A DNA stretch of 64,000 nt from Capsicum annuum (Eukaryota > Streptophyta > Magnoliopsida > Solanales > Solanaceae), in assembly GCF_002878395.1 (NCBI RefSeq), contig NC_061115.1, positions 52,791,013 to 52,855,012 of the forward strand. The letters run 5' to 3'. The stretch's first letter is position 1; every line of letters begins with the position of its first letter. Under the pieces are notes generated by a model. The model was not told where the DNA came from. It saw only the letters and a list, made by a program, of their open reading frames with translations, and did not search any database. Position numbers and translations under genes: made by a program. Positions 35,690 to 48,000 of the stretch are shown piece after piece.

Positions 35690-35998
35690 ACTTCTTCCCT
35701 AGGGAAATTTATTTTTCACTTTTTCAATCAAAGAATAAGGTAAGTGACTTTATTTACCTTATAAGGTAAAGTCATGATTTTACCTTGCACTTTTTCAACA
35801 AAAGATAAGGTAAGTGACTTCATTTACCTTGTAAGATATAATCACGATTATACCTTACACTTTATCATGAAACTGACTTCGTTAACTTTTAATGGACAAG
35901 GTAAACACTTGTGTTTATCTTATCCATTTTGTAATTTTTTCATTTCCTTATGTCCCTCTGAGATTTTGCATTAAAAAATTTTCCCTTTAGACTTCGAA
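35690..35998 (-). repeat. Terminal-repeat-like sequence, inverted relative to 11269-11460
   Basis: Repeated 'AAGGTAAGTGACTT' and 'TTACCTTATAAGGTAAA' words, ending at TTCCCTTTAGACTTCGAA (35998). The reverse complement aligns for about 190 bp with the left end of the element at 11269 (shared 'AGGGACAT', 'CCATTAAAAGTTAA', 'CATGATAAAGT'). It stands upstream of the MULE-like remnant, where a terminal inverted repeat of such an element would be. Confidence 0.6.
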
Positions 35999-36055
35999 CA
36001 CCAAAAATCACTATTCCATCAATTAATTTACTAAGTCCAAAATATTAGAATTGTA

Positions 36056-37253
36056 TGTGCTGGATTCGAAATTAAGAGGGTGTCACACAAAAGCTATTAG
36101 TTTGCAAACTACGGAGCCGATAATTCCGATGAAAAACAAAAACATACTAAAAAAGCATATTATTAATATAGTTTCATCAAACGACCTACATATTATAAAC
36201 TAATAATGAAAAAATATAAATCTATTGGGAGAAATCACCCCATAAACAAGATTCTTTAAAGACTACATTATAAATTCTATTGTGTTATGGTATGAGAAGA
36301 AGGATCTTCAGTTTATAGATGTATAAAATCTTTCCTCTAAGAAAGAGGTTTGTCAACTATATAAGAGATTTTATATTTTTCTTTTAAGAAAAGTAAAAGT
36401 AATTATGGTATTACTTTAACTTTCCTTCGAAGAAAGTAAAACTCAAATTTGATAAAAAAATTAGGGCAAAAGCTCTAACAAATCTTTTCCTTTTGGCTTA
36501 ATTTTCGTGATAAAATTTGATCTGTCTTTTTCACATGCATTATCTTTGTTCTTCACATAATCTTCATATATGTTGTTTGGCATGCTTAAAAATGGAGATC
36601 TTTTGGGTTAAAAAAATTGGAGCCCTTTGCAGGGTTAAAAGTAAACTTTATTTTTAAAGATACAATAACAGGATTGTTGAAAATATGATTGACAATTGTC
36701 TCCACATATAATTTTTCTTGGACTTTTTTGTTTTGACAAAATATCTTCACTATTATCAAATTGGTTGCAACCCTCACATTAACCAATCCTCAAAATGAAC
36801 ATTAGATCATTGAGCTGTAGGTTTTGATACCTCTTGTTGGGTTCGAAATTGAGAGGGCGTAATGGAGCTAATGGTTTTTAAACCATCGAGACAATAATTT
36901 AGATGACAAATAAAAACATACTAAAAAATATATTATTAATATAGTTTGGTCGAACGACCTACATATTATAAACTAATATTGAAAAATCAGAAACCTATTG
37001 GGAGAAATTTCCATATAAACAAGGTTCTTCCAAGACTACATTATGGACATTATTATGTTATGGAATGAGAAGAAGGATCTTCAATTTATAGAGGTACAAA
37101 TTTTTTCCTCTAAGAAAAAGCTTAGTCAAATATGAAAGAAAATTATATTTTTCTTTCTGAAAAAGTAAAAGTAATTATAGTATTACTTTGACTTTTCTTT
37201 AAAGAAAGTAAAACTCAATTTTGATTAAAAGAAAATCAGCACAAAAACCTTCG
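36056..37253 (-). mobile_element. Short LTR element with deleted interior (TRIM/LARD-like, copia-type ends)
   Basis: Two direct copies of about 420 bp (36056-36480 and 36835-37253) share long stretches such as 'CATACTAAAAAA', 'CGACCTACATATTATAAACT' and 'GAGAAGAAGGATCTTCA'. They flank 354 bp. Read on the minus strand the LTR ends in CCCAACA, followed by GAGGTATCAAAACC at about 36834-36818. This is a degenerate tRNA-Met PBS (TGGTATCAGAGCC). A purine-rich AAAAGGAAAAGATT stands before the other LTR (36481-36494). The interior has one 66-codon open stretch with no recognised domain. No TSD is clear. A third LTR fragment of this family is at about 50.9-51.1 kb. Confidence 0.7.
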
Positions 37254-38483
37254 AAGTATGTGGCGCCTATGATAAAGGGCTAACCAAGGTGAAAGAGGGG
37301 TACTGACAGGTTTCAAGGCTGAAAAGTTTTGTCCGAAGAAGGGTACACAAAATACCTTACGCCAATTTCACATAGAAATGGGAGAGAAAAATGAAGAGGT
37401 TTGTAACATTATCATACAAATTCATATGGCATACATATTTTTGGATTCAATAAAGCTGTAGCCTGAGAGACAAATCAATCAAACCTTCTGGACCCAAACA
37501 AACCATATGTCCCATGAGTTTGGATCCAAACATTGAAAACCTTATTTTGATTTCTTATCCAGCTTGGCAATTAAATTCAAAACCATATGTGGGTTCATAT
37601 ATATGTTGATTCTTATTAGTATTTTTTGTATTTTCTAAAATCATATTATTATTGTTGTTGTTGTTCTAATCCAATATTGGCATATCATAATCATAGAATA
37701 TATTCGAAGAAAATATTTTCACCTGATATAAAATTCTGCTCAGCTTGTCTAACTCAAGCTAAACATCAACAATAACTCGAAATGATAATACATAGATAGA
37801 AAGTTAATCAGCAAAGAAAATTATAAATGGGGCTATAAATCCAAATATAAGTTTGTCAATTCCTTTTCTTTTTTCTTTTAATCCTGAGAAAGCAAGTCGA
37901 CTTCCATTAAACCATTAAAGAAAAGGTTAAATTAAGTGCCTAACATATGCCACTTTTTTTTTCGGTCAATTATTTGTTAAATTTATCAAGAACTGACCAG
38001 GATGTAGTAAAAAATAGACCAGGAAAGGACTTTAAGATTGCATCATTTTGAAAGGATGAATTTATCCATAATGACCAAAATACGTACGCAAATGTAGAAA
38101 AATAAATAATTAGAAATTGTTAAGTAGAGATTTTACTTGGTGTGGATGAATCTGTACCGATGTAATAAGTATAAACAATTACATGGATTATCAACATGCT
38201 CTACGTGGAAGACTGAAATATACCTATATTTCAGAAATATCAAATAAATTGAATTTTGTTTATTTCTCTATGAGGCATTAGCATCTCAAATTCATCCAGT
38301 TGATTTCTTCAAGTGTTCACTCAATTAATAATTACTAGTTTAGGTGTAAGCACGTTGCGCGTGTACCTCACTTTAATGAATTCAAACATTACATTAAATA
38401 GGATATTTGTTTAAATAATAAAGATAAATATAATAATTAAATTTAATATTTTTTGAGAGTGTAAAGATGGAGAATTTATTTAT
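37254..38483. other. Intergenic sequence, no gene seen
   Basis: AT-rich, with short simple repeats (for example TTGTTGTTGTTG at 37652). At 38335-38360 the text CTAGTTTAGGTG..GCACGTTGCGCGTG reads on the minus strand like a Helitron 3' end (short hairpin, then CTAG|T), but no matching 5' TC end was found. Confidence 0.45.
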
Positions 38484-38705
38484 TAAACCTAATCTTTACC
38501 AAAAATATTTTGAAAAGTCGATTGACATTCATCTACCATCTGTAAATTGTAACAAAATAATACAATGATAGAGACATCAAAGTAATACAATTAAATCTAA
38601 TCTTTACACACAAAATTTTCTCAAAATCATCTGACATACATCTACCACCTGTAAATAATAATAAAATAATACGATAATAGAGATATCAAAATAATACAAC
38701 TAAAC

Positions 38706-41700
38706 TGTAATACCCTGATTTTCTGAACCGAAATGCTACACGATGCTCATGACCCCAAAGGACCACAAGCTAACCCATGATTGATAATTTTACCTATAAA
38801 CTGCATAATATCTCATAAAATATGCGAAAACATGAACTGTAAGGCCATAAGGTTCAATACTGATACATATCTGAAAAATATAGTATAATACTACCAAAAA
38901 GAAACATAAATACTGAAGGCTAAACATCTAATCTGACATCTAGTCTGAAAGCCTCTAACTAAACTGAATAAGGAGTTGATGGGCCATGTCTCCAACTAAC
39001 TCCAACTACTAAAATAAACTGAAAACTAAAATAGAAATAAAATCATTATGTCCTCGAAGGATGAGGACTCACGTCTAACTTTGAATGCTGATCTTGGAAT
39101 CTACTGCTAATTTGGAGCTCATGCCTCTGAACCTATGGTGTAATATAAGAGAAAGCACCATAGCACAAATGCGTTAGTACGTCTGAATGTACTAAGTATA
39201 CGAGTGAGGTAGGCTAAATGCAAAGGGTTATATGCATGAAAAATACAGACTGATATGAACGTGAGAGTATATACATGCATACGTAACTGTAACTGAACTC
39301 GTGGAGATACTGACTACTGAGTCTGAATACTGATAACATGAGTGTAATGATAATGAGATTCTAAAAGACTGAGTTTACTGAACTTGATATGTAAATCACT
39401 ACTAAGTGATGGATCTGATATTGTATTACTGAATATTGGAAGACTGATACTATATCACTGATAAAGGAATAATTACTTTTGACAGTTCAAATTATGAAGA
39501 ACTGGTCTGAATGACTGTATCTGACAGTCCTGAAGCTGAGTACTGATAGCTTGAGTTCTGATAACTTTTGTGATTGATAGCATAAGTGACTGTATCTGAC
39601 AGTCCATAAATTTAAAGAAAACTATCTGAGTTTAATTCTATTTCTGAGTTTACTGTATCTGATCGTCCTGATATACTAAAATCTGAAGAACTATCTGAGT
39701 TCTTTACTGAGACTATAACTGAAACTGATAACATGGATGACTATATCTGACAGTCCTGTATATACTAAAATCTGAAGAGAGCCCTTAGTTCTTTGACTGA
39801 GACTGATACTGAAATTGTGGGAAGTAGTTATCTAACTGACATGCCCCAAATATGCTATAATAGCTAAGCTGGGGTCCAATATTTGCCCCGACTGGAGAGC
39901 TGTCAATACCGCACCACTGGTAAGGACAGCTGTCAGTAACCCTTATCTAGTGAGTATTCAATGAGAATGGTGGGAACCCTAAACGGACGGGTTAAGCGAC
40001 CTCATCAACCCTAAGCTGACGGGTTAAGATATGTCAACCTACGCTGGCTACGTAGTTCTAGAACATAAGGATTTCTACTAAGAATCACACCCTAAACTGG
40101 CAGGTGAGTTCCAATCCTTGGGTTCACTCGGTGCTAACTTCTACTCCCATCTGAAGGACACTAAACTGAATAACTAAGCTGAACTGAATAACTGAACTAA
40201 ATTAATTAGCTAAACAGATACTGATTAACTGGACTGATACTGGTGGTACTGTTTAGCAGAGATAAACTACGTTTTTTGGATTCCAATGACTGACAGAATG
40301 TACTGAGTTCTGAGGACTGGTTGAGAGTACTGAAGTTACTGAGATTGACTGTAAATACTGAGGTTGCTGAAGTTACTGAGCACTGAGATTACTGAGATTG
40401 ATTGTGAATATGAGGTTGCTGAAGTTACTGAGCACTGAGATTATTGAGATTACTGGACTACTGAGATTACTGAGATTGACTGTGAATACTATGGTTGCTG
40501 AAGTTACTGAGCACTTAGATTACTGAGTTTACTGGACTACTGAGATTACTGAGATTGACTATGAATACTAAGGTTTCTAAAGTTACTGAGTACTGAGATT
40601 ACTAGACTACTGAGATTATTGAGATTGCCTGTGAATACTGAGGTTTTTGAGTTGTCCTGAGTCACATGACTGACTGAATTCTATAGATCATGGATTGACT
40701 GAGAGTATCATGAAAACATGACATGGTTCTAGGCACACAACTATATTTTTGGGTACAAGTACCCCCAGGACTCGATGGAAGGAACATGACACACATGACT
40801 GACTTGATCATAAGAGTAGAGTCCATAATTTATAATATCATAAGTAGGGATCCCATACTAAGCATGGTTATCAACAATGTATTACGTGGAAAGGATTTCA
40901 TATCACATGAAAGTACTTGCACAATCTTAATATCATGTTCATTGGATAATCATATTCGCAACACATAACAATAGCATGGAAGTTCATGTGGATTGCATGG
41001 TTATCCTACATCTTGTTCATAAGTAGGATTTGTAAGTAAACATAGCATAATCTCATAAGAATAGTTCATGAGTATTCTAATAACATTTACAAGGCACATT
41101 ATCAACATAGAAGTCATTGGAACGTAAGGGCATATCATGAATCCTTCACTTAGTCACAATTTAGCTATATTGCATAATTTCTAGTTCCTTAGGCATTTTA
41201 TCAAACCCCTTACATGCACATCTTAAGCATAGGTGAATTCATCAAATTATACATCATGAACAACCAAATTTACATGTTTCCAACTCATATGATATCATGA
41301 ATTCACAAAATATATAAAGATTCCATCTTGGGAATCACCCAATATCAACAACATGATCATCAACACCCAACAATATAGAAATCACACTTTATAATGAAAA
41401 AGAGGAAAAACAATCAAGCATCAATATGGGTATAATCATATCACCACAATCAACCAATCTTTTATATTTTAAAGATGGATTCTTGAACTCTATGAACGAA
41501 TTAAATCCATATATGAACACTACGCATACCTTAGAAGGAAGATTCTTGATGATTGATGGAGGAAATTCCTTGAAATCGGATCTTCAAGCTTACTTATGCA
41601 ATCCTAGTTGTTTTTCTCCTTTAGTGCTCTTGGATGATGAGCTTTGAAATGAAAATAGGGTTGCAGTATGTTTAGAAGATATAAATTTTGTAGGGTTAAG

Positions 41701-42256
41701 TTTAGGGACGTGTAAGGAGTATTTAAAGACTTAATTCCTTTTAAAATAATTCAAGACAGAGTGTTTTTGACACCTGGAATTGACTTAGGTGGTGCCCAAG
41801 TGATCGCCTATGCTTGGGTTGGGCGGTTCCTAACCAATCGTCTATGCTTGGGTTAGGCGGCGCCTAACCAATCGCCTCTGCGTACTGCCTCTCAGGAAAA
41901 TGGGCATAACTTTTCGCTCGGGTATTGGATTAAGGAAAAATTGGTATTGTTGGAAAGATAATTCAATTATATACAATTTGGTGGGATAAATATGATGAAA
42001 TACCACATTAACATCGAGTTATACTCATTCGAATTTGACCCTTGCAAAATCAAACACTAAAACTTGATGGATTCAAAAACTCTTAGCTTGTATTACCTTA
42101 TGTGACTCATATGAACATGATTAATGTATCATAAGCTATCTTATCACTAGGATACTCATTTTAAGTCATGCACTAAAATTCTACTCACAGGATAGGAGGT
42201 TTCATACGTAGGAAAAATGGTTCGTCTCTTAGCTTAGAAACATACAGGGTATTACA
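38706..42256 (-). repeat. Element 3, left LTR (3' LTR)
   Basis: On the minus strand it starts at 42256 with TGTAATACCCTGTATG and ends at 38706. It holds four spaced GACTGTATCTGACAGTC-like palindromes (39513, 39588, 39651, 39739), an 'ACTGAGATTACTGAG' tandem array (40330-40645), and a CpG-rich repeat near 41770-41890. The stretch 41426-41647 is open for 73 codons but is LTR sequence. Confidence 0.92.
40330..40645 (-). repeat. Tandem array of ~60-85-bp units in element 3's left LTR
   Basis: Units combine 'GAGATTACTGAGATTGACTG', 'TGAATACTGAGGTTGCTGAA' and 'GTTACTGAGCACT', repeated about four times with different numbers of the short 'GATTACTGA' sub-unit. The right LTR has the same array at 46725-47055 with another arrangement. 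Confidence 0.85.
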
Positions 42257-45093
42257 ATATCTCGCCCTTGGGAACATTTATCCTCGAATAGAAATTAACT
42301 GAAGCGGGAGGGATGATAAGATGAAGTACGTAGAAGACATAAACTAATGAAACATGGGTTCATGACTAGCATGACTGAAAGTTGAGCACAACATACTGAA
42401 CATTCATATCTGATACATGGGAAGCTGATTCATTGATATAAGACTGAGGATTCTAATAAAGTAAGTTTTCTCAAAATGAGAAAGCATATCTGATGCACTA
42501 CTAAAAGGCTGAATCCATGCATATCTGATCAATGATTATATGACTGACATAATACGTGAATGCATGACTGAAAGTACTAATGAGCTGATCACACATATCT
42601 GATGCATGAAGTCATGACTAAACTTACTCATGAACATGTAATGGTAAAGGTATCAAGTTTGAACTGAAAACCGAGCATGGAACTAAATACCATGTTTGGC
42701 ACTGAAATATGAACTTGTGAACAAGTAAGTTTAAGGAAAATTGTTACCTTGAATTGATAATACCAATAAGTTTGAGATTAATTACTCCATATGCATGATC
42801 GAAAACATGAGAACATAACTAAGTCTGGGACGTGGTAGACATACTGAATATCATGATCTGAACTGAATCTTGAAAACATGGCGTACGACTGAAGTTGGAG
42901 CTTAAGGGTTATCTTATGAGTACCCCTTTTCCAAACTGGATTCATAAAAAAAAAAAGAGCAGCACGTTTATTTCATGAAAGTTTGGGGGTATGATGTATC
43001 TCCCCCTTGGGATACTATGTCCCTCAAAGAATACTGACTTGGATGATCTACTGAGGGAAATTGAGGCGATGTTCAAAACACATAGGAACTGAGTCATTAC
43101 TGAATAACTAGGATCTGAAATTGAGATATGATACATGAACTGAGCTGAACTCGAGTGCACAAATATACTAACTTATCTGATTAACTAAATAACTGATAGC
43201 TGAAAATTAGATCTGTAAAGTTAAACTGTACTTAGTCTGAATAGCTGGGCTAAGATTTTTGAGTTTTATGCATAGGAGATAAGGACTAACTAAGTAGAAT
43301 GAGGTATCTAAGCATGGATTCATGAAGTCTGTATTATTTGTGAATGCGAGACCAAGCGTACGACATGGCTCTGAGGTATTCTATAAATTAGGGTACTGAA
43401 ACATTGATAACTGAGTACTGACAACCTGAATGCTATGGTCAAGCATGTCTGGAGCTAAACTGAGTTTCAAATCTGGTTACTGAACTGAAGATAACATTAT
43501 AACTAAGCCTATAGCTAGTACAAAAGTACTGAATTCAAGGACTAAACACTTATCACTGAGTGCTGGCTACTGAAACTATAATTGAGTTGGCAACTAAGTT
43601 TTTGATGGCTACATACTGGGGACCGACATAAGTCAAGGATCTAAATGTACACTTACACTTTGTACTTTCCCAAGTTCTAAATACGACCCCTTGCTACACG
43701 TTTACTTGCACATTTATCATGACATTCAAGCCTATCTTCACAACTACACCCTCGTGCAAAGTAAGCATGCAACAATCTTGTCTTATCTAAAAAACTGCTC
43801 ATTACTACACTGTTCCATAAGGAGAGCTAACTGGAGGAGTAAATCAGGAGGACCTGAAACATGAATAGATACAAACTAAACTTGACATATAAATAAAACT
43901 TGAGGAATAAAATATCAATAGTTTGAATTTTCCAATAAGGTCTGAACTGAGGATATACATGACATAGTCTAAATGTATCTGATTTGTAGGGGCATAGCAT
44001 AAGTCATGGAAGCTAAGTATACTGGAAAGCATGATATTCGTATATGAGTCATAAGCTTCATGACCTGAGTCTAGAGTTTTCTATACTCGTAGGACATGAT
44101 TCAAGTACTGAGGGAGCCGGAATTGAACCCCTTATACTGGGAACTGAAGGCACACATAATCCCATGGAAAGTGTGTGAAAGTAGATTGTTCTCATGGAAT
44201 ATGATTTGTACTGTGGAGTAAAAGGGACTCCTTATGGTGGAAATTGAATTCATACATGATCATGGAAAAAGAGATACATGAGCGTGGTTCATGACCATAG
44301 AGTTGGTATGTAATGCCTGAGTTGGTTTCGTGATAGCTGAAGTGAAAAACTCTGTACTGAGATAAGAATGGGTCTAGAATTATCTTCCCTTACTGCTTTC
44401 TATACATACTGGCTCTACTATTGAAATCTGAGGGCCTGGCTTAGGTACTTGATCTACCATCACATACCTACATTATGTTCAACACCTATCTGTCTTACTA
44501 AATATATCATCTGATTTTGTTTCCTCATATACTACTAATATCACATTCACACCTTCATGCTTAATTTTGGAGTCAATAAACTTAAGTGGTTAGCTCGTAC
44601 AGTTCAAGCCTACTGATCTAATCCCCATGAATACATAATCTGATCAAATAGAATAATACTATCCCAACTCTACTACTGCTAAACTTCTGGGTTCAAGAAT
44701 GAGTTCTCATGATCATGAATAAAATCTGTAAAACCTTGGAACAATAATGAACTGATGGGATACTGTTTGAGTCTGTGGCTAATCCCATAACTGACTGTAG
44801 GGACTGTCTGTGAAAGCCCTGTCTTTAGGACTTTGAACTTCACTATTTCTATTACCTTGGAAAGTAAGGTAAAGTAAACATGAGGGGTGCATGATATGAA
44901 AATACATGGTTTCCTTAAAGAAACTTGCTATAGCACAATCTTGAGATATGAAAGAAGGGAAACTCTTCCTAAAACATCTCATAGCCTCCTACACGTAAGT
45001 GTGGTGCACAACACGCCCATGTACAAGACTCTACTTGATGCAGCTTCCAGACTTCGTAGGATACTGTTGAACCTTAGGCTCTGATACCAAGTT
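42257..45093 (-). other. Element 3 internal region, non-coding
   Basis: No gag or pol motif in any frame. At the left border the minus strand reads ATGTTCCCAAGGGCGAGATA, the PPT, before the LTR. A second purine tract, TCCCAAGGGGGAGATA (42997-43012, minus strand), stands about 750 bp inside with LTR-start-like text after it. Element 2 has the same arrangement. The short open stretch 42942-43160 covers this tract and is not a gene. Confidence 0.8.
45077..45092 (-). other. Primer binding site of element 3
   Basis: The minus strand reads ACTTGGTATCAGAGCC, containing the full tRNA-iMet PBS core, two bases from the LTR end at 45094. Confidence 0.9.
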
Positions 45094-48000
45094 TGTAATG
45101 CCCCAATTTTCTGAACCGAAATGCTACACGGTGCTCATGACCCCGAAGAACCACAAGCTAACCGATGTCTGATATCTGTACCTATAAAATGCATAATATC
45201 TCATAAAATATGCAAAAACATAAACTGTAAGGACATAAGGTTCAATACTGTTACATATCTAAAAAATTTGGTATAACAATATAAAAAAAAAACATGAATA
45301 CTGAAGTCTAAACATCTAATCTTACATCTAGTCTGAAAGCCTCTAATTGAACTAAATAAGGAGTTGATGGGACATGTCCCCAACTAACTCCAACTACTAA
45401 AATAAACTGAAAACTGAAATAGAAATGAAATCATCATGTCCTCAAAGGATGAGGACTCACGTCTAACTCTAATTGCTGATCCTGGAATCTACTGTTGATT
45501 TGGAGCACATGCCTCTGAACCTATGCTGTAATATAAGAGAATGCACCATAGCGCAAATGCGTTAGTACGTCTGAATATACTGAGTATACGAGTGAGGTAG
45601 GCTAAATGCAAAGGGTTATATTCATGAAAAATACTGACTAATATGAACGTGAGAGTATATACATGCATACATAACTGTAACTGAACTCATGGAGATACTG
45701 ACTACTGAGTCTGAATACTGATAACATGAGTGTACTAATAATGAGATTTTGAAAGACTAAAATTACTAATCTTGATATGTAAATCACTACTAAGTGATGG
45801 ATCTGATACTGTATTACTGAATACTGGAAGACTGATACTATATTACTGATAAAGGAATGATTATTTCTGGCAGTTTGAATTATGAAGAACTGGTCTGATT
45901 GACTGTATCTGACCATCCTGAAGCTGAGTACTAATAGCATGAGTTCTGCTAACTTTTATGATTGATAGCATAAGTGACTGTATCAGACAGTCCATAAATC
46001 TGAAGGAAACTATCTGAGTTCAATTTTATTTCTGAGTTGACTGTATTTGACAGTCCTAATATACTAAAATCTGAAGAACTATCTGAGTTCTTTACTGAGA
46101 CTGTTACTAAAACTGATAACATGGATGACTGTATCTAACAGTCCTGTATATACTGAAATCTGAAGAACGCCCTAAGTTCTTTGACTGAGACTAATTTTGA
46201 AACTGTGGGAAGTAGTTATCTAACCGACATGCCCCAAATATACTATAATAGCTAAGCTGGGGTCTAATTTCTGCCCCGACTGGAGGGGTGTCAATACCGC
46301 GCCACTGGTAAGAACAGCTATGAGTGACACTTATCTGGCGGGTACTCAATGAGAATGGTGGAAACTCTAAACTGACGGGTTAATCCACCTCATCAACCCT
46401 AAGATAATGGGTTAAGATGTCTCAACCTACGCTGACTACGTAGTTCTGGAACACAAGGATTGCTACTAAGAATCATATCCTGAACTAGCGGGTGAGTTTC
46501 TATCTTTGGGTTCACTCGGTACTAACTTCTACTCCCATCTGAAGGACACTGAACTGAATAACTAAGCTGAACTGAATAACTGAACTGAACTGATTAGCTG
46601 AACTGATACTGATTAACTGGACTGATACTAGTGGTACTGTTTAGCAGATCTAAACTATGTTTATTAGATTCCAATGACTGATAGAATGTACTGAGTTCTG
46701 AGGACTGGTTGAGAGTATTGAAGTTACTGAGATTGACTGTAAATACTAAGGTTGCTGAAGTAATTGAGCACTGAGATTACTGAGATTACTGGACTATTGA
46801 GATTGACTGTGAATATTGAGGTTTCTGAAGTTACTGAGCACTAAGATTACTGAGATTACTGGACTACTGAGATTACTGAGATTGACTGTGAATACTGAGG
46901 TTGCTGAAGTTACTGAGCACTGAGATTACTGAGATTACTAGACTACTGAGATTACTGAGATTGACTGTGAATACTGAGGTTGATGAAGTTACTGAGCACT
47001 GAGATTACTGGACTACTGAGATTACTGAGATTAACTGTGAATACTGAGGTTTCTGAGTTTTCCTGAGTCACATGACTGACTGAATTCTATAGATCATGGA
47101 TTGACTGAGAGTATCATGAAAACATGACATGGTTCTAGGCACACAACTATATTTTTCGAATATATGTACCCCCCAAAACTCGATTGAAGGAAACTGATAC
47201 ACATGACTGACTTGATCATAAGAGTAGAGTCCATAATTTACAATATCATATGTAGGGATCTCATACTAAGCATGATTATCAACAATGTATTGCATGGAAA
47301 GGATTTCATATCACATGGAAGTAATTGCACAATCTTAATATCATGTTCATTGCATAATCATATTTGCAACACATACTAATAACATGGAAGTTCATGTGGA
47401 TTGCATGGTTATCATACATTTTGTTCATAAGTAGGATTTGCAAGTAAACATAGCATAATCTCATAAGAATAGTTCATGAGTATTCCAACAACATTTACAA
47501 GGCACATTATCAATATAGAAGTCATTAGGACGTAAGGGCATATCATGAATCCTTCACTTAGTCACAATTTAGATATATTGCATAATTTGTAGTTCCTTAG
47601 GCATTTTATCAAACACCTTACATGCACATCTTAAGCATAGGTGAATTCATCAAATTATACATCATGAACAACCAAATTTACATATTTCCAACTCATATGA
47701 TATCATGAATTCACAAAACATACAAAGATTCCATCTTGGGAATCACCCAATATCAATAACATGATCATCAACATCCAACAATATAGAAATCATACTTTAT
47801 AATGAAAAAGAAGAAAAACAATCAAGCATCAACATGGGTATGATCATATCACCACAATCAACAAAGCTTTTATATTTTAAAGATGGATTCTTGAACTCTA
47901 TGAATGAATTGAATCCATAGATGAACACTACGCATACCTTAGAAGGAAGATTCTTGATGATTGACGGAGGAATTTCCTTGAAATCGGATCTTTAAGCTTA

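Noticed and set aside
35774..35974. 66-codon plus-strand ORF
   Set aside because: Reads through the TTACCTT/AAGGTAA palindromic repeat of the terminal sequence; no protein features.
40330..40645. CRISPR-like spaced repeat
   Set aside because: The units are contiguous and variable with no unique spacers, the same array occurs in both LTRs of one element, and the context is a plant retrotransposon.
41426..41647. 73-codon ORF in the left LTR of element 3
   Set aside because: The right LTR copy is broken by substitutions, so it is not a conserved reading frame.
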